64,000 nt of DNA from Paenibacillus plantarum (GCF_013141695.1 NZ_WHNY01000026.1:310001-374000); one strand, 5' to 3'; shown: positions 55,046 to 64,000, counted from the stretch's first letter. Program-made: numbers and translations. The notes: generated by a model not told the origin, from the letters alone.

Positions 55046-55840
55046 ATGTATCAAGAAGAACGATTACTGAAAATACTCGACTATATTAATGAACACCATG
55101 CGATGAGTGTAATGGATATCTGCTCTCTTCTAGATGTATCTAGGGATACAGCCCGAAGAGATATTGTTAAATTAGTACAAGAAGGGGTCGTTATTCGTAC
55201 ACATGGAGGCGTCGCTTTACCTCAATTGAAGAAGGAAATAGCCACCTATCAGGAACGTTTAATTGACGAAACAGACAGTAAAAGTAAAATTGGGAAGATA
55301 GCAGCTAAACTAGTTCAAGATCGGGAAACAGTCATTTTAGACGTATCAACTACGGTACAGTCTGTAGCAGAACAAATTTCAGCTAAAAATATTACAGCTG
55401 TCACACATTCCATAGACATTGTAGGGATTCTCTCAGGACGGGAAGATCTCCAAGTATATGTGCTAGGTGGCTATTTACATACCAAAAATCGGTTATTATA
55501 TGGACCTTCCGTCATTGATAAACTAAGAGAATTAAGAGCTGATAAGGCATTTATCGGAGCTACATCTATACAAACTGATGGGCTTTACTTTCCTTACGAA
55601 GATGATGTTTCTGTAAAAAAAGAGATGGCCCGCAGATCGGATCAGGTAATCGTCGTAGCTGATTTCACGAAGTTTACAAGCAAATCGGTTTATCGTTTAG
55701 ATTTTGACTTTGTGGATATTTTGATTACCGATCAAGAGGTGCCTAACGAAATAAGAGAAGTACTCCATAATAAAAATATAGCGATTATTCAATGTGAAGA
55801 GAAAGACAAATACGAGGAGGATAACATAGATGAGTCTTAA
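55046..55840 (+). CDS. DeoR-family transcriptional regulator
   Basis: A regulator of about 264 residues. Several ATGs are clustered; ATG 55046 has AGAGGTG at the best distance. The N-terminal helix-turn-helix reads DICSLLDVSRDTARRD, and residues about 75-235 are the DeoR sugar-phosphate sensor domain (LDVSTTVQSVAEQI and GATSIQTDGLYFP). Its end overlaps nagA by 11 bp, so the two are translated together. Control of amino-sugar catabolism is inferred from nagA. Confidence 0.85.
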   Translation: MYQEERLLKILDYINEHHAMSVMDICSLLDVSRDTARRDIVKLVQEGVVIRTHGGVALPQLKKEIATYQERLIDETDSKSKIGKIAAKLVQDRETVILDVSTTVQSVAEQISAKNITAVTHSIDIVGILSGREDLQVYVLGGYLHTKNRLLYGPSVIDKLRELRADKAFIGATSIQTDGLYFPYEDDVSVKKEMARRSDQVIVVADFTKFTSKSVYRLDFDFVDILITDQEVPNEIREVLHNKNIAIIQCEEKDKYEEDNIDES

Positions 55841-56975
55841 AATTTTGCACAACGTAAACGTGATCCAACCAGACGACCTTGTTCTACCTGCCACACTTTG
55901 GATAAGAAACGGAATTATTGAAAAGCTAGAAAGTGGTCTTTCTTCTCTTCCGGAGGGCGAATATGAACTTATGGATGGTCAAGGACATTTATTGATACCT
56001 GGTATGATCGATGTGCATATCCACGGTGCTAACGGGTTCGATATGATGGATGGCAGTGTGGCGAGTATTCAGGAGGTTTCGCGTGCTTGTGCTGAAACGG
56101 GCTGCACCTCATTTCTGGTTACCTCCGTTAGCTCTACAATTGAAGAATTACTAGCCATGATTCGTAGTGTGAAACGTGTAATCGGGCGTGAAGTCGGGGC
56201 CAAAATTGTCGGGCTTCATCTAGAGGGTCCGTACCTGAATCCGAAGCGTAAAGGTATGCAAAATGAACGATTTTTACGACATCCGAATCTTACTGAAATG
56301 AAAGAAATTTTTAACGAAGCAGATGGACTGATTAAGATGGTTACAATAGCCCCAGAATTACCTGGCGGGATGGAGCTCATCTCTTTTCTGAAAGAAAATG
56401 GCATCATAATCGCGGTTGCGCATTCGGATGCCACATACGAGGAAGCAAAGCAAGCCTTTGAAGCCGGAGCGAGTCACGTTACGCATTGTTTCAATGGCAT
56501 GCGTCCGATTCATCATCGTGATCCCGGTCTGGTTGTAGCCGCTTTTGAAGAAGAACATGTAAGCCTCCAAGCGATTGTGGATGGTATTCATTTGCATCCT
56601 GCGATCGTTAGAATGATGCATCGTCTGAAAGGACCAGATGGCATGGTACTTATCACAGATGCTTTGCAAGCCATGGGACTAGGTGACGGGAATTATGTGT
56701 TCGGTGGACATCATGTTACGGTTTCCGACGGTGTAGCTCGACTAGAGGATGGGACTTTAGCCTCCAGTACGGTTACGATGAATGAGGCACTTCGTCTAAC
56801 CGTAGAAACCGGCATTTCTTTAAAAGACGCGGTTCAAATGGCTTCAACCACACCTGCACGAATATTAAGCCTTGATACCCGAGGCAGAATCTCCACGGGC
56901 TTTGACGCTGATCTTGTCTTGTTAAATGAACAATTCCAAGTGCAATGGACAATGATTAAGGGTCATATCATCTAA
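55830..56975 (+). CDS. nagA: N-acetylglucosamine-6-phosphate deacetylase
   Basis: A 381-residue amidohydrolase that removes acetate from GlcNAc-6-P in the cytoplasm. The metal and substrate motifs of NagA are visible: PGMIDVHIHGANGFDMMDG, GLHLEGPYLNPKRKGMQ, VAHSDATYEEA, THCFNGMRPIHHRDPG and the catalytic Asp in LITDALQAMG. GAGGAGG lies inside the end of the upstream DeoR gene. No nagB follows within the window. Length and motifs are those of a normal enzyme. Confidence 0.93.
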   Translation: MSLKILHNVNVIQPDDLVLPATLWIRNGIIEKLESGLSSLPEGEYELMDGQGHLLIPGMIDVHIHGANGFDMMDGSVASIQEVSRACAETGCTSFLVTSVSSTIEELLAMIRSVKRVIGREVGAKIVGLHLEGPYLNPKRKGMQNERFLRHPNLTEMKEIFNEADGLIKMVTIAPELPGGMELISFLKENGIIIAVAHSDATYEEAKQAFEAGASHVTHCFNGMRPIHHRDPGLVVAAFEEEHVSLQAIVDGIHLHPAIVRMMHRLKGPDGMVLITDALQAMGLGDGNYVFGGHHVTVSDGVARLEDGTLASSTVTMNEALRLTVETGISLKDAVQMASTTPARILSLDTRGRISTGFDADLVLLNEQFQVQWTMIKGHII

Positions 56976-57322
56976 TGTTTGGGTAAATTCTCTCTAAGCA
57001 GGAATCATCGAAATCCTCGATTACCAATACGCATACTTCACATTAATACAATTTTCCATACATTGATTATTCGTGGATAAATAAGATTTCCCTGCAATTA
57101 ACATAAGGAAATGCAATCGAGCCAAAATGACCGACTGCCTTCTCTGGTGTTAAACTATAGTTTTCCTTTAACTGAATTGTATATTCATTAAATGTCTTAA
57201 GCCCTCTCTCGACTGTCCCTTTTTATGTCTCGCCGCGACTTCTGGAAACAATAGATCAATACCAAAAAAGTTACAAACCTCTTACTAATTGTTTATTCTT
57301 CACGGATTACTACTCCCCTTCA
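56976..57322. other. Intergenic region with a possible coding remnant
   Basis: On the minus strand, 57067-57214 reads VERGLKTFNEYTIQLKENYS then TPEKAVGHFGSIAFPYVNC and REILFIHE, stop. It is protein-like but lacks a start, and a frameshifted continuation (LLFPEVAARHKKG) lies upstream. It is probably a decayed gene of unknown family. Confidence 0.4.
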
Positions 57323-57370
57323 AAAAATAAGCAGACAACTGAGAATTCATCAGATGTCTGCTTATTTTTT
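57323..57370. terminator. Bidirectional terminator
   Basis: AAAAAATAAGCAGACA pairs with TGTCTGCTTATTTTTT around a 17-base loop. A-runs and T-runs on both sides allow action in both directions. It may terminate the nagA transcript about 350 bp after its stop. Confidence 0.8.
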
Positions 57371-57678
57371 ATGTTCATTCATTTTTTTGTATAAAAATTC
57401 AGTCCAAGTAATTCTGAAACAAAACGTCTAAACTTTACTGCAACAATTCCAATTAATTCTTGAATTTCACAGTGTGAATTGTAACTTGTTTTGTCATTTC
57501 TATTGCATTATTTTCGTTGTTATCGTATTTAACTTTTGGCATTTTCTGTATTAATATTTGACGGTTTGCATGAATATTGTAATATGAAACGTCGAAAAAA
57601 AATGAAAAAAGACAAACTTACGTTCCCATTAATATCATAACAACGTTCTTGATAACAAATCAATATATTTTAGGAAAT
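57371..57678. other. AT-rich intergenic stretch
   Basis: No gene, repeat or clear signal was recognised. Base composition becomes markedly AT-rich, leading into the likely foreign segment. Confidence 0.5.
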
Positions 57679-57704
57679 CAAAAAAATCGCCGTTTTGTCG
57701 GCGA
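57679..57704 (-). terminator. Terminator after the TniQ-like pseudogene
   Basis: AAATCGCCG and CGGCGATTT form a perfect stem (loop TTTTGT), with seven T residues on the minus strand. It lies 22 bp after the last stop codon of the broken gene. Confidence 0.85.
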
Positions 57705-57726
57705 TTTCTCTTATCATTAAATCCTA

Positions 57727-58855
57727 TTAGAATTTCAAGTATTTTTGAACAGACTGGTCAAAATAGTAATACCAATAATCTTTGGATGACCAACCATACT
57801 TCTCACGAGCAATTTCTTCTGTGGCTCTTTTTCCAAGTTCTTTAAAATATTGTATTGGGTCATTAACAATTATATCTGGTATAAAATTTTTGTTATGTGG
57901 AATCAAACCATATTTTGCGAAATAGCCACCATAATATCTTAAACGTCTAAGATTAATACCATGAAGACTACAAATTTGGTTCATCTTATATGACTTATTG
58001 ATATCTAATAAAACTTTACTGTATCCAAAATTTATTAACTCATCGCACTCACCCCAAACATCCCCGGGCTCTATGTATGCATATTTAACCTAATTTTGTC
58101 CTATTCTTCAACTCTACTCGCCTATCTAGATATTGTTGTATACTACTAACAAAACTTTGAGGAGGATATGTTGAATAGAATGCTTCCATAGAAATATCTC
58201 TATAAAAAAGTTCAGATAAAATATTATCGAGAGTTAACCTAAATTTCGTTTCAATTCCAACTGCATAATACAAAAGCTCAAAGGCCTGACCACTTTTCCT
58301 AGGAGAATAAAAAATGTTTTTATGCTTTAGGTATAATAGTGTTACTGACAAATTTTTGTTATTCTCTGAAAACCTAGATGAAAAAATACTTCTATCAAGC
58401 AAATAGAGCCAATCTCGAATTATTTTTTCCTGTTTTTCGTTTACGTTAATATTACTAACTTTTTTCATGTTCAATCTTACTCGGCAATGAGGACACATAC
58501 CATTAATGATATTAATATCTAAATAAGGAATATCTTTTAGACAATTAGGGCAATTGTCTTGTAAGAATTGATTATGTATGTCACATATATTAATATTTTT
58601 AACTTGCCAAATTCTTTTAAAGTAGAACTTCTCACTTAAACATGTAGTACAGAATCTTCTTTTTGTAATACTGCCGTACGGCTTCCTTAACAGCTTCAGG
58701 TTCGTTGTCCCACCAGACTATTCGGCTGTTGTAGTTACTTTTATTCTTAAGCCAATTAAAGAAAGGTAATGAATGCCTCTTTTGCAACAACAAACAATCA
58801 GGCTATACTTACTCTCAACTCCCTCTGGACAGTAAATATGAAAGAATGAAGCCAT
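57727..58855 (-). pseudogene. Frameshifted TniQ/TnsD-like transposition protein gene
   Basis: AGGAGGAG precedes ATG 58855 (MASFFHIYCPEGVESKYSLI). After one or two frame changes the sequence reads LRKPYGSITKRRFCTTCLSE, FKRIWQVKNINICDIHNQFL and NCPNCLKDI, the CxxC...H...CxxC zinc-ribbon of TniQ/TnsD proteins, then MCPHCRVRLN. The frame stays open to about 58085, where a frameshift follows NRTKLG. Another frame continues YAYIEPGDVWGECDELINF to the natural end SVQKYLKF at 57727. TniQ proteins direct Tn7-like transposons to targets. No transposase or end repeats were recognised nearby. The gene is AT-rich and foreign-looking. Confidence 0.65.
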
Positions 58856-59095
58856 TTTCTCCTCCTATATATTCACAAAAAAAATAGACTATTCCGTTTC
58901 TCAAAACGGATGTCCATATATGGTGTGTAACACTATAAGAAAATACAGTGGATTCATAGTTAGCATTTAGTATTATAGACAATAGTATTAACCTATTTTG
59001 GATACTGTTAAATTCATTTCAGCTCATTGCTAAAACTGAAAAGGGCTTTGCTATTCTTGACGATATGGAGTCCACTACAAGCCCCTATCCAACAT
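58856..59095. other. AT-rich intergenic stretch between TniQ-like and hypothetical genes
   Basis: It contains a small inverted repeat CCGTTT/AAACGG near 58892-58907 and the ribosome site of the TniQ-like gene. Nothing else was recognised. Confidence 0.45.
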
Positions 59096-60091
59096 TTATA
59101 GCGGATTAATCGATTCCAAAAAACAATTTAATAATGTCATTTCATTTTCTACAAGCCTGTTTATTCCATGTCTTATTTTTTCTAACACATCTTTATTCTT
59201 AGTTAAGGAGTACTTCAAAATCGAGTTTCTATGATACAATGTTTCTCTTTCAATTATTTGGTATTTTACAAACAAACTATCAGCGTTCTTAAGTAAGTCG
59301 TTGGTCCCCATGTATTTTATTCTAGAAAGCATACATTTTTTATGATCCCAAAGTGCATGGAAAGGTCGTTTATCAATTTTTTTATCTTCACCGTGTAGTA
59401 GACGGCTTAAATAATCATCTAGATGCTGATATACAGATATACCGTAAATAAATTCGTCTTTATAAGTATGAAGTCGTTTATCGTATTGGAAGGAATTTTT
59501 CGAATAGAGATATTCAATTATTGAATTGGCGACAAAGTTTAAGTCAAAATCAACGGAGATCTTCTTGTATTTATACATAGATACTCCTCCCAACAAGTCT
59601 TCGATTTGACTAACGCTTTTATAAGCATTCTCCAATTCAGTAAAAGTACATCTAGTGAACATGTACTTGCCATCTTTCAAGGAACCGGCAATAAAAAATA
59701 TCTCCTCTTCAATGTCGTAGCCATAAACAAAGACATTATGAACAAATTTATATGATTGATATGCATTTGAGTCAGGTATGTAATATTCATCAATATAAAA
59801 ATAATTATAAAAATCAAGATTAATTGAATTAATTAAAAACTCGCAGATGTTTGATTCCCATTTATTTTTTATTAAACTATTATCGACATGTTGCCGGGGG
59901 ACAAATATCGTGTCATTATGAGCCCAGTCTGTAAAACCTATCATTAATGATTGTTTATCACAACAGAGTTGTACAAAATGTGAGTGGTACCACGGCAATG
60001 TCTCTTCATAATTTGCGATTATTGAAAGTACATTTGACTGGATGCTATAGGAAGTAATCTCTGGATATTTCATCGGCAATATTTTCTTCAT
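59096..60091 (-). CDS. Hypothetical protein, possibly BtrH-like
   Basis: A 331-residue protein from ATG 60091, which has GGAGG six bases upstream; the earlier ATG overlaps the ribosome site. There is no signal peptide. The segment FYNYFYIDEYYIPDSNAYQS, then FVHNVFVYGYDIEEEIFFIA, resembles the papain-like BtrH_N type fold found in some peptide or natural-product clusters. The C-terminal third is helical. It is AT-rich and lies next to transposition remnants. It follows a decayed cistron by two bases, so it was once in an operon. No function can be assigned. Confidence 0.6.
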   Translation of the reverse strand: MKKILPMKYPEITSYSIQSNVLSIIANYEETLPWYHSHFVQLCCDKQSLMIGFTDWAHNDTIFVPRQHVDNSLIKNKWESNICEFLINSINLDFYNYFYIDEYYIPDSNAYQSYKFVHNVFVYGYDIEEEIFFIAGSLKDGKYMFTRCTFTELENAYKSVSQIEDLLGGVSMYKYKKISVDFDLNFVANSIIEYLYSKNSFQYDKRLHTYKDEFIYGISVYQHLDDYLSRLLHGEDKKIDKRPFHALWDHKKCMLSRIKYMGTNDLLKNADSLFVKYQIIERETLYHRNSILKYSLTKNKDVLEKIRHGINRLVENEMTLLNCFLESINPL

Positions 60092-60093
60092 TG

Positions 60094-60262
60094 TTACCTC
60101 CATCCATAAAGTATTACTTCATCACTCATCATAGTACCGGAACCCGTATTATGATCAATACCTGCATCAAGAAGTGCCTTGGATCCGTGCGCCACAAGAG
60201 TTCTTTAATCGATGTAGATTTTCCATTTGTTAACGTTCCAGTTAACATGAGTGTCGATTTTG
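60094..60262 (-). pseudogene. Remnant of the cistron upstream of the hypothetical protein
   Basis: In two frames the minus strand reads LMLTGTLTNGKSTSIKELL, then VAHGSKALLDAGIDHNTGSG and MMSDEVILYGWR to TAA at 60096-60094. The joint is a one-base frameshift. The stop lies two bases before the next ATG, and the downstream ribosome site lies within its last codons, a normal operon junction. The family is not recognised. Confidence 0.5.
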
Positions 60263-60268
60263 CTGATT

Positions 60269-60299
60269 TATAGCCCTTCGATTTCTCGTTGGGCTATAC
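60269..60299. terminator. Weak hairpin
   Basis: ATAGCCC and GGGCTAT form a 7-bp stem with a 13-base loop and no clear T-run, between the foreign-looking segment and the catabolic operon. Confidence 0.35.
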
Positions 60300-60329
60300 T
60301 CAGAAATACTGGGTAATAAGATAAACTCA

Positions 60330-61163
60330 TCACAAATTATAGAACCTAGCTGCAGTCCCGCCCAGAATGGCTTCGCGATCTGCCTGACTGTAGTCCGCTA
60401 TCGCGCGATTCGTTTCGTTCCACACTTTGCAGTAATCCCCAGCAAGATTGGCCACAGGCCAGTCGCTGCCGAACATTAACCGTTCAGATCCGAAGACGTC
60501 CATTGCATGATTGATATAAGGCTTAATGTCATTGGCTGACCATCGATCCCAGATCGCAGCCGTATTTAATCCCGATACTTTCGCATAAACATTCGGATAC
60601 TGAGCGGCGATCGCCATGCCATCCGCCCATGATTGAAATAAGCCTTCCCGAATCGGCGGCTTTGCCAAATGATCAATAACCAACTTGAGATTTGGAATGT
60701 TTTCTGCCAATGTTGGAACATGTTTGAGGTGTTCGGGGAAAATAGCCACCAAATCGTACGGAACACCGGCTACTGCTAACACTTTCAACCCTTCCATCAC
60801 ATCAGGACGAATCACCCAATCGGGATCTGGCTCTTCGTGGTTAAGATGCCGCACACCTTTGAAATAGGGGTTCTTGAGATACGTTTCAAGCTTTCTCGAA
60901 ACCTCATCCGGCCGATCAAGAGGAACCCAACCGACAACACCGGCGACCCAAGTATACTGTTCGGCCACCTCAAGCATATAGTCCGTATCCGCATAATGAT
61001 TCATTGCCTGGACAAGAACGGTTTTGTCTACGCCGCACGCTTGCAAGAATGGCTCAAGTTCAGGCGCTTCAATATTTCTGTAAATCGATTTCGTCTCCGC
61101 AGTCGGCCAGTGGTACGGGATACGTTCAAAATTCCAAAAATGCTGATGTGAATCAACCTTCAC
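60330..61163 (-). CDS. Amidohydrolase-family lactonase-like protein
   Basis: A 277-residue protein from GTG 61163, which has GGGAGG seven bases upstream; the ATG at 61178 coincides with that site. It shows amidohydrolase_2 motifs: metal-binding DSHQHFW at the N-terminus, VIDHLAKPP and the catalytic FGSDWPVANL. Relatives hydrolyse sugar lactones (such as rhamnonolactone, fuconolactone) or pyrone dicarboxylate. It is the last gene of the four-gene operon with 18 bp before it. The substrate is not known, but a lactone intermediate of a sugar or aromatic acid pathway is plausible. Confidence 0.8.
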   Translation of the reverse strand: MKVDSHQHFWNFERIPYHWPTAETKSIYRNIEAPELEPFLQACGVDKTVLVQAMNHYADTDYMLEVAEQYTWVAGVVGWVPLDRPDEVSRKLETYLKNPYFKGVRHLNHEEPDPDWVIRPDVMEGLKVLAVAGVPYDLVAIFPEHLKHVPTLAENIPNLKLVIDHLAKPPIREGLFQSWADGMAIAAQYPNVYAKVSGLNTAAIWDRWSANDIKPYINHAMDVFGSERLMFGSDWPVANLAGDYCKVWNETNRAIADYSQADREAILGGTAARFYNL

Positions 61164-61181
61164 ACAGGTTCCTCCCATCTC

Positions 61182-62333
61182 TCACTTTTTATAATCGTGA
61201 ACCCATTGGTTAAGTCGATGAACTAGCGTCCGTGAACTTTCGGTTCCCTTAAGTAGAAACTGCTGGATCTCTGCGCCTGCACGGTCTTGGAATCCAATAT
61301 AGCCATTAAACCGCGGTCGCATAGAACCAAGCTCAAGCGTCTCCAGCGTATCTTTGAAAAATCCATTTGTGACCCTATTTACTTCAGCATCTTTCCATGC
61401 ACTCAAATGCCCAGGCTGTCCACCGTTTTGAACAAAAGAAGATTTCTGATAGTCACCGCTTACGGTCATCTGGAGAAAGTTGACAGCATGTTCACGATAC
61501 TTGCAACGTGAGGAGATGGCCAAGCCGACCCCGCCGATCATACTCCCACTCGGGCTTCCGTTCGAGGAAGGAATATTCGTGCAGCGGATAAGACTAGGGC
61601 GGAAAGCTTCTCTTGCATAATTGGAGTACCCATAAATCAAAGGAACATAAGCAATCTCATTAGTCGTTGACATCAATTCGTACATACCGATCGGATCGAC
61701 TGTGGCCGATTGCCGATGTGAAACAGCCAGTAAATTCATAAGTACGCTAAGCGCCTCTTCTCCAACAGCATATGGGATATCCGCATCCTGGCTCCAGAAG
61801 GCTTCACCGCCAATTTGTGCGCATAACGTAAAATAACTGGCATATGCGTGTACAGGTACCAGCGGAAGTCCAATCCGACTTCCTTTTGGAAGCTTCTTAA
61901 CTAACGCAAACACATCGTCCCAACTGCGTGGTACCTCTAATCCTGCGGCTTGGAGCAGATCTTCACGATAAGCAGCAATCTGGGCCGCAGCATCTGCGGC
62001 AAGCGCCCATTGCCTTCCCTCCCAGGTGTAGCTATCAAAGCTTAATCCAACACGATGTAACTTTTGATCGGCTAAATACGAAGGAGATAAAAGATCATCT
62101 AACGGCAGCAGCAGGTTCTCGGAAATAGCCGCACCAAGATGAGGATGATCAATCATGATCAAATCATATCGATCAGCGAGAAGCTCCAATGGATAATTTT
62201 CAAAGTCCTGTAAAGAACGGGCATCCCATTCAATCTTGACGTCCTGATGCATTCGGTTATAGTCGGAAGCTGCGGCAACCAGTGGATCTACTCCCCGTTC
62301 ATGCTGCCAAGTCATCCCTCGAATCGTTATCAT
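61182..62333 (-). CDS. Binding-protein-like protein lacking a signal peptide
   Basis: A 383-residue protein with the fold features of extracellular solute-binding proteins (PLELLADRYDLIMIDHPHLG, QIAAYREDLLQAAGLEVPRS, WDDVFALV). It starts MITIRGMTWQHERG with GGAGG upstream and has no signal peptide or lipobox Cys. It should stay in the cytoplasm. The ITIRGMTW-H-RG start is, as far as I recall, typical of a subgroup found beside CoA-transferase and MaoC genes. No permease is in the operon. It may bind an intermediate or act as a sensor; this is inference. Confidence 0.75.
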   Translation of the reverse strand: MITIRGMTWQHERGVDPLVAAASDYNRMHQDVKIEWDARSLQDFENYPLELLADRYDLIMIDHPHLGAAISENLLLPLDDLLSPSYLADQKLHRVGLSFDSYTWEGRQWALAADAAAQIAAYREDLLQAAGLEVPRSWDDVFALVKKLPKGSRIGLPLVPVHAYASYFTLCAQIGGEAFWSQDADIPYAVGEEALSVLMNLLAVSHRQSATVDPIGMYELMSTTNEIAYVPLIYGYSNYAREAFRPSLIRCTNIPSSNGSPSGSMIGGVGLAISSRCKYREHAVNFLQMTVSGDYQKSSFVQNGGQPGHLSAWKDAEVNRVTNGFFKDTLETLELGSMRPRFNGYIGFQDRAGAEIQQFLLKGTESSRTLVHRLNQWVHDYKK

Positions 62334-62347
62334 CTAGATCCTCCATT

Positions 62348-62797
62348 CTACCCTTGCAACGATTTCTTCCTTACCAATAGTAAATGTTCACATACCAATA
62401 CAGCGGCACCATGCTGATTGATCACTTCCAGTTGTTCTACGACAATTCCGTGATCCTCTCTCTTCGCGTAAGCTCTTTGTTCTTTGATGGAAATACGTAC
62501 GTGAATCGTATCCCCGATAAACACCGGTTTGATAAAACGCAGTCGGTCATATCCATATGAGAACGCTTCGGGATTTATTTCTCCGGCACTCATCCCAACA
62601 CCGACACTAAAAATCAAAGTGCCATGCGCGATACGCTGCTTGAAATCTTGAGTTTTGCACCATTCTGCGTCCATATGGTGAGGATAGAAATCACCCGTTT
62701 GCCCCGCGTGCACCACAATATCAGTTTCAGTTATCGTACGGCCGAAGGTTTCTCGGCTAGCGCCAACTTCATAATCTTCGAAAAAAATGGATCGCAT
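62348..62797 (-). CDS. MaoC-like (hot-dog fold) dehydratase
   Basis: A protein of 149 residues from MRSIFFEDY, with GGGGTGATG upstream; clustered earlier ATG/GTG codons make the exact start uncertain. The MaoC hydratase-2 signature is visible as [15 protein letters not shown], with the catalytic Asp and His, followed by [18 protein letters not shown]. Such enzymes add or remove water from acyl-CoA substrates. It is 14 bp from the next gene and follows the CoA-transferase, so the pair probably acts on one CoA thioester. The substrate is unknown. Confidence 0.85.
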   Translation of the reverse strand: MRSIFFEDYEVGASRETFGRTITETDIVVHAGQTGDFYPHHMDAEWCKTQDFKQRIAHGTLIFSVGVGMSAGEINPEAFSYGYDRLRFIKPVFIGDTIHVRISIKEQRAYAKREDHGIVVEQLEVINQHGAAVLVCEHLLLVRKKSLQG

Positions 62798-62830
62798 GCT
62801 CATCATCACCCCTATGGAAAACTTGATATA

Positions 62831-63991
62831 TTACAGTTGGTATTCATTACGTACTTTCAACGTATCCTCGCCAATTCGCGGCGAACCTTTAGCTGAAGGA
62901 AGTAACTGACCGTCTATTCGCATCGGACAACGAGTCGTGATCATAGCGGAGCCGTTACTGCGCCTTACTTCTTGCATCATGTTCAACGTTTGAAAAGCTT
63001 CCTGCTGCATAAGCTGGTTCCAATTCAATACCTCCGTGCAGGGAAAGCCAGCCGGTTCAAGGCAATCCAACCATTCTCTGGTGCTTTTCCGCAGGAGATG
63101 ATCAGACACTATTCTTTTAATCTCGTCTCTTTCGGTAAGCCAAGAATGGGGATCCACATAACCTAGCAAACCTTCGCATTGCAGCAGCTTTCCTAACTCC
63201 GTTACAGATCCCTGCGCCAATGCAAGAAAGCCGTCCTTCGTCCGGTAAATCCCGTAGGGCGCTCCCATGTACGGATTAGCATTGTGAATCTCACTTCGAA
63301 CCGGCAAATGGCAGCCATTATTCAGGAAAGTAGTTAGTTCCATAAATTGAAAATCCAGTATCGATTCAAACAAACTAACCTGAACATGGCAGCCTTCCCC
63401 CGTAATTCCTCTTCGTAACAGTCCAGCTAAAATACCTTGAACAAGATGGGCGCCTGCCGACATATCGGCAAGGGCCAAGCCAAATGGCGTCGGCGGTTGC
63501 CCCTGATTACCATTTAACCAAGTCATACCTGAGAGTGATTGGACAAGCAAATCCTGGCCCGGCATTCCAACCCATGGACCTTCATTGCTGTAACCTGTGA
63601 TTTCACCGTAAATCAACTTTGGATTTATCGCTTTCACCGCTTCGTAGTCCAAACCAAGTTTTTGCATCACGCCCGGCCGAAAATTTTGAATGAGTACATC
63701 CGCTTGCTCTATCAGCTTTTTGACCAGTCGAACATCTTCCGAATCCTTTAAATCAGCAGCAATGCTTTCTTTGTTACGGTTAATAGAATGAAAGAGCGTG
63801 CTATCACCATCAAGCTCCAGATTTGATATATATAGCGTCCTGCATATGTCCCCGACCACCGGTCGTTCAATTTTGATCACACGAGCCCCCATGTCAGCTA
63901 GACGAAGCGCCGCCGAGGGGCCGGAAAGAAATTGACTGAAATCGAGAACCAGTATGCCTTCAAGAGGTTTCGTAAGAGTAACTCCGCTCAT
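62831..63991 (-). CDS. CaiB/BaiF-family (class III) CoA-transferase
   Basis: A 386-residue enzyme, complete in the window with GGTGA before the start. The N-terminus LEGILVLDFSQFLSGPSAAL and the GARVIKIERP strand are typical. The catalytic Asp lies in FGLALADMSAGAHLVQG near residue 170. Family members move CoA between carboxylic acids by an aspartyl-CoA intermediate. It is the first visible gene of the four-gene operon. Together with MaoC it suggests catabolism of an organic acid after activation as CoA ester. The acid is not identifiable from sequence. Confidence 0.9.
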   Translation of the reverse strand: MSGVTLTKPLEGILVLDFSQFLSGPSAALRLADMGARVIKIERPVVGDICRTLYISNLELDGDSTLFHSINRNKESIAADLKDSEDVRLVKKLIEQADVLIQNFRPGVMQKLGLDYEAVKAINPKLIYGEITGYSNEGPWVGMPGQDLLVQSLSGMTWLNGNQGQPPTPFGLALADMSAGAHLVQGILAGLLRRGITGEGCHVQVSLFESILDFQFMELTTFLNNGCHLPVRSEIHNANPYMGAPYGIYRTKDGFLALAQGSVTELGKLLQCEGLLGYVDPHSWLTERDEIKRIVSDHLLRKSTREWLDCLEPAGFPCTEVLNWNQLMQQEAFQTLNMMQEVRRSNGSAMITTRCPMRIDGQLLPSAKGSPRIGEDTLKVRNEYQL

Positions 63992-64000
63992 GTTGTCACC

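Overview
The window looks like a chromosomal segment of a xylan-degrading Paenibacillus or close relative (Bacillota). The reasons are the several LplA/LplB/YtcP-type sugar ABC transporters each paired with an AraC-type regulator, a YesM/YesN two-component pair, a GH67 alpha-glucuronidase operon, S-layer-homology anchoring, strong GGAGG ribosome sites, cre-like catabolite sites and remnants of endospore coat genes (cotA, cotJB, cotJC). No rRNA, tRNA, CRISPR array or intact insertion sequence was seen.

Region 1 (1-29 kb) is a glucuronoxylan-utilisation locus, nearly all on the minus strand. It holds a GH10 xylanase cut by the window edge, an Lpl-type transporter with an AraC regulator, and a surface protein with a cohesin-like and three SLH domains. 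Next come a 1713-aa GH30-like enzyme ending in cohesin-like and dockerin modules, an oxidoreductase and a broken paralogue, YesN/YesM, a MalFG-type transporter, GH67 alpha-glucuronidase, an unrecognised 660-aa protein and a sugar-binding lipoprotein. The inferred flow is: secreted GH10/GH30 enzymes cut xylan at the cell surface, the transporter imports aldouronates, and AguA removes methylglucuronic acid. Promoters of the binding-protein operon and of the GH30-like gene share an almost identical 78-bp upstream module. Weaker copies lie upstream of yesN and the MalF gene, which suggests one YesN regulon. A plus-strand cytochrome b/molybdopterin oxidoreductase fusion ends this part.

Region 2 (29.9-39.8 kb) looks richer in G+C by eye. 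It carries a second GH30 enzyme with discoidin, Ig-like, cohesin-like and dockerin modules, a second Lpl transporter, a membrane-bound AraC regulator and a broken oxidoreductase gene.

Region 3 (39.8-46.4 kb) is a pseudogene field: an MFS transporter, cotJB/cotJC, cotA and a secreted protein, all truncated or frameshifted. Interspersed are an intact zinc alcohol dehydrogenase, a Q/N/S-rich 35-residue-repeat protein and a 41-residue secreted-peptide candidate.

Region 4 (46.5-57 kb) holds a third Lpl transporter with a divergent AraC regulator, a CBM9-like protein, a lipoprotein, fragments of two genes, and a DeoR-nagA operon. Region 5 (57.7-60.3 kb) is AT-rich and probably foreign: a broken TniQ/TnsD-like transposition gene and an unrecognised 331-aa protein. 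Region 6 (60.3-64 kb) is a compact minus-strand operon of a CaiB/BaiF CoA-transferase, a MaoC-like dehydratase, a binding-protein-like protein without a signal peptide, and an amidohydrolase.
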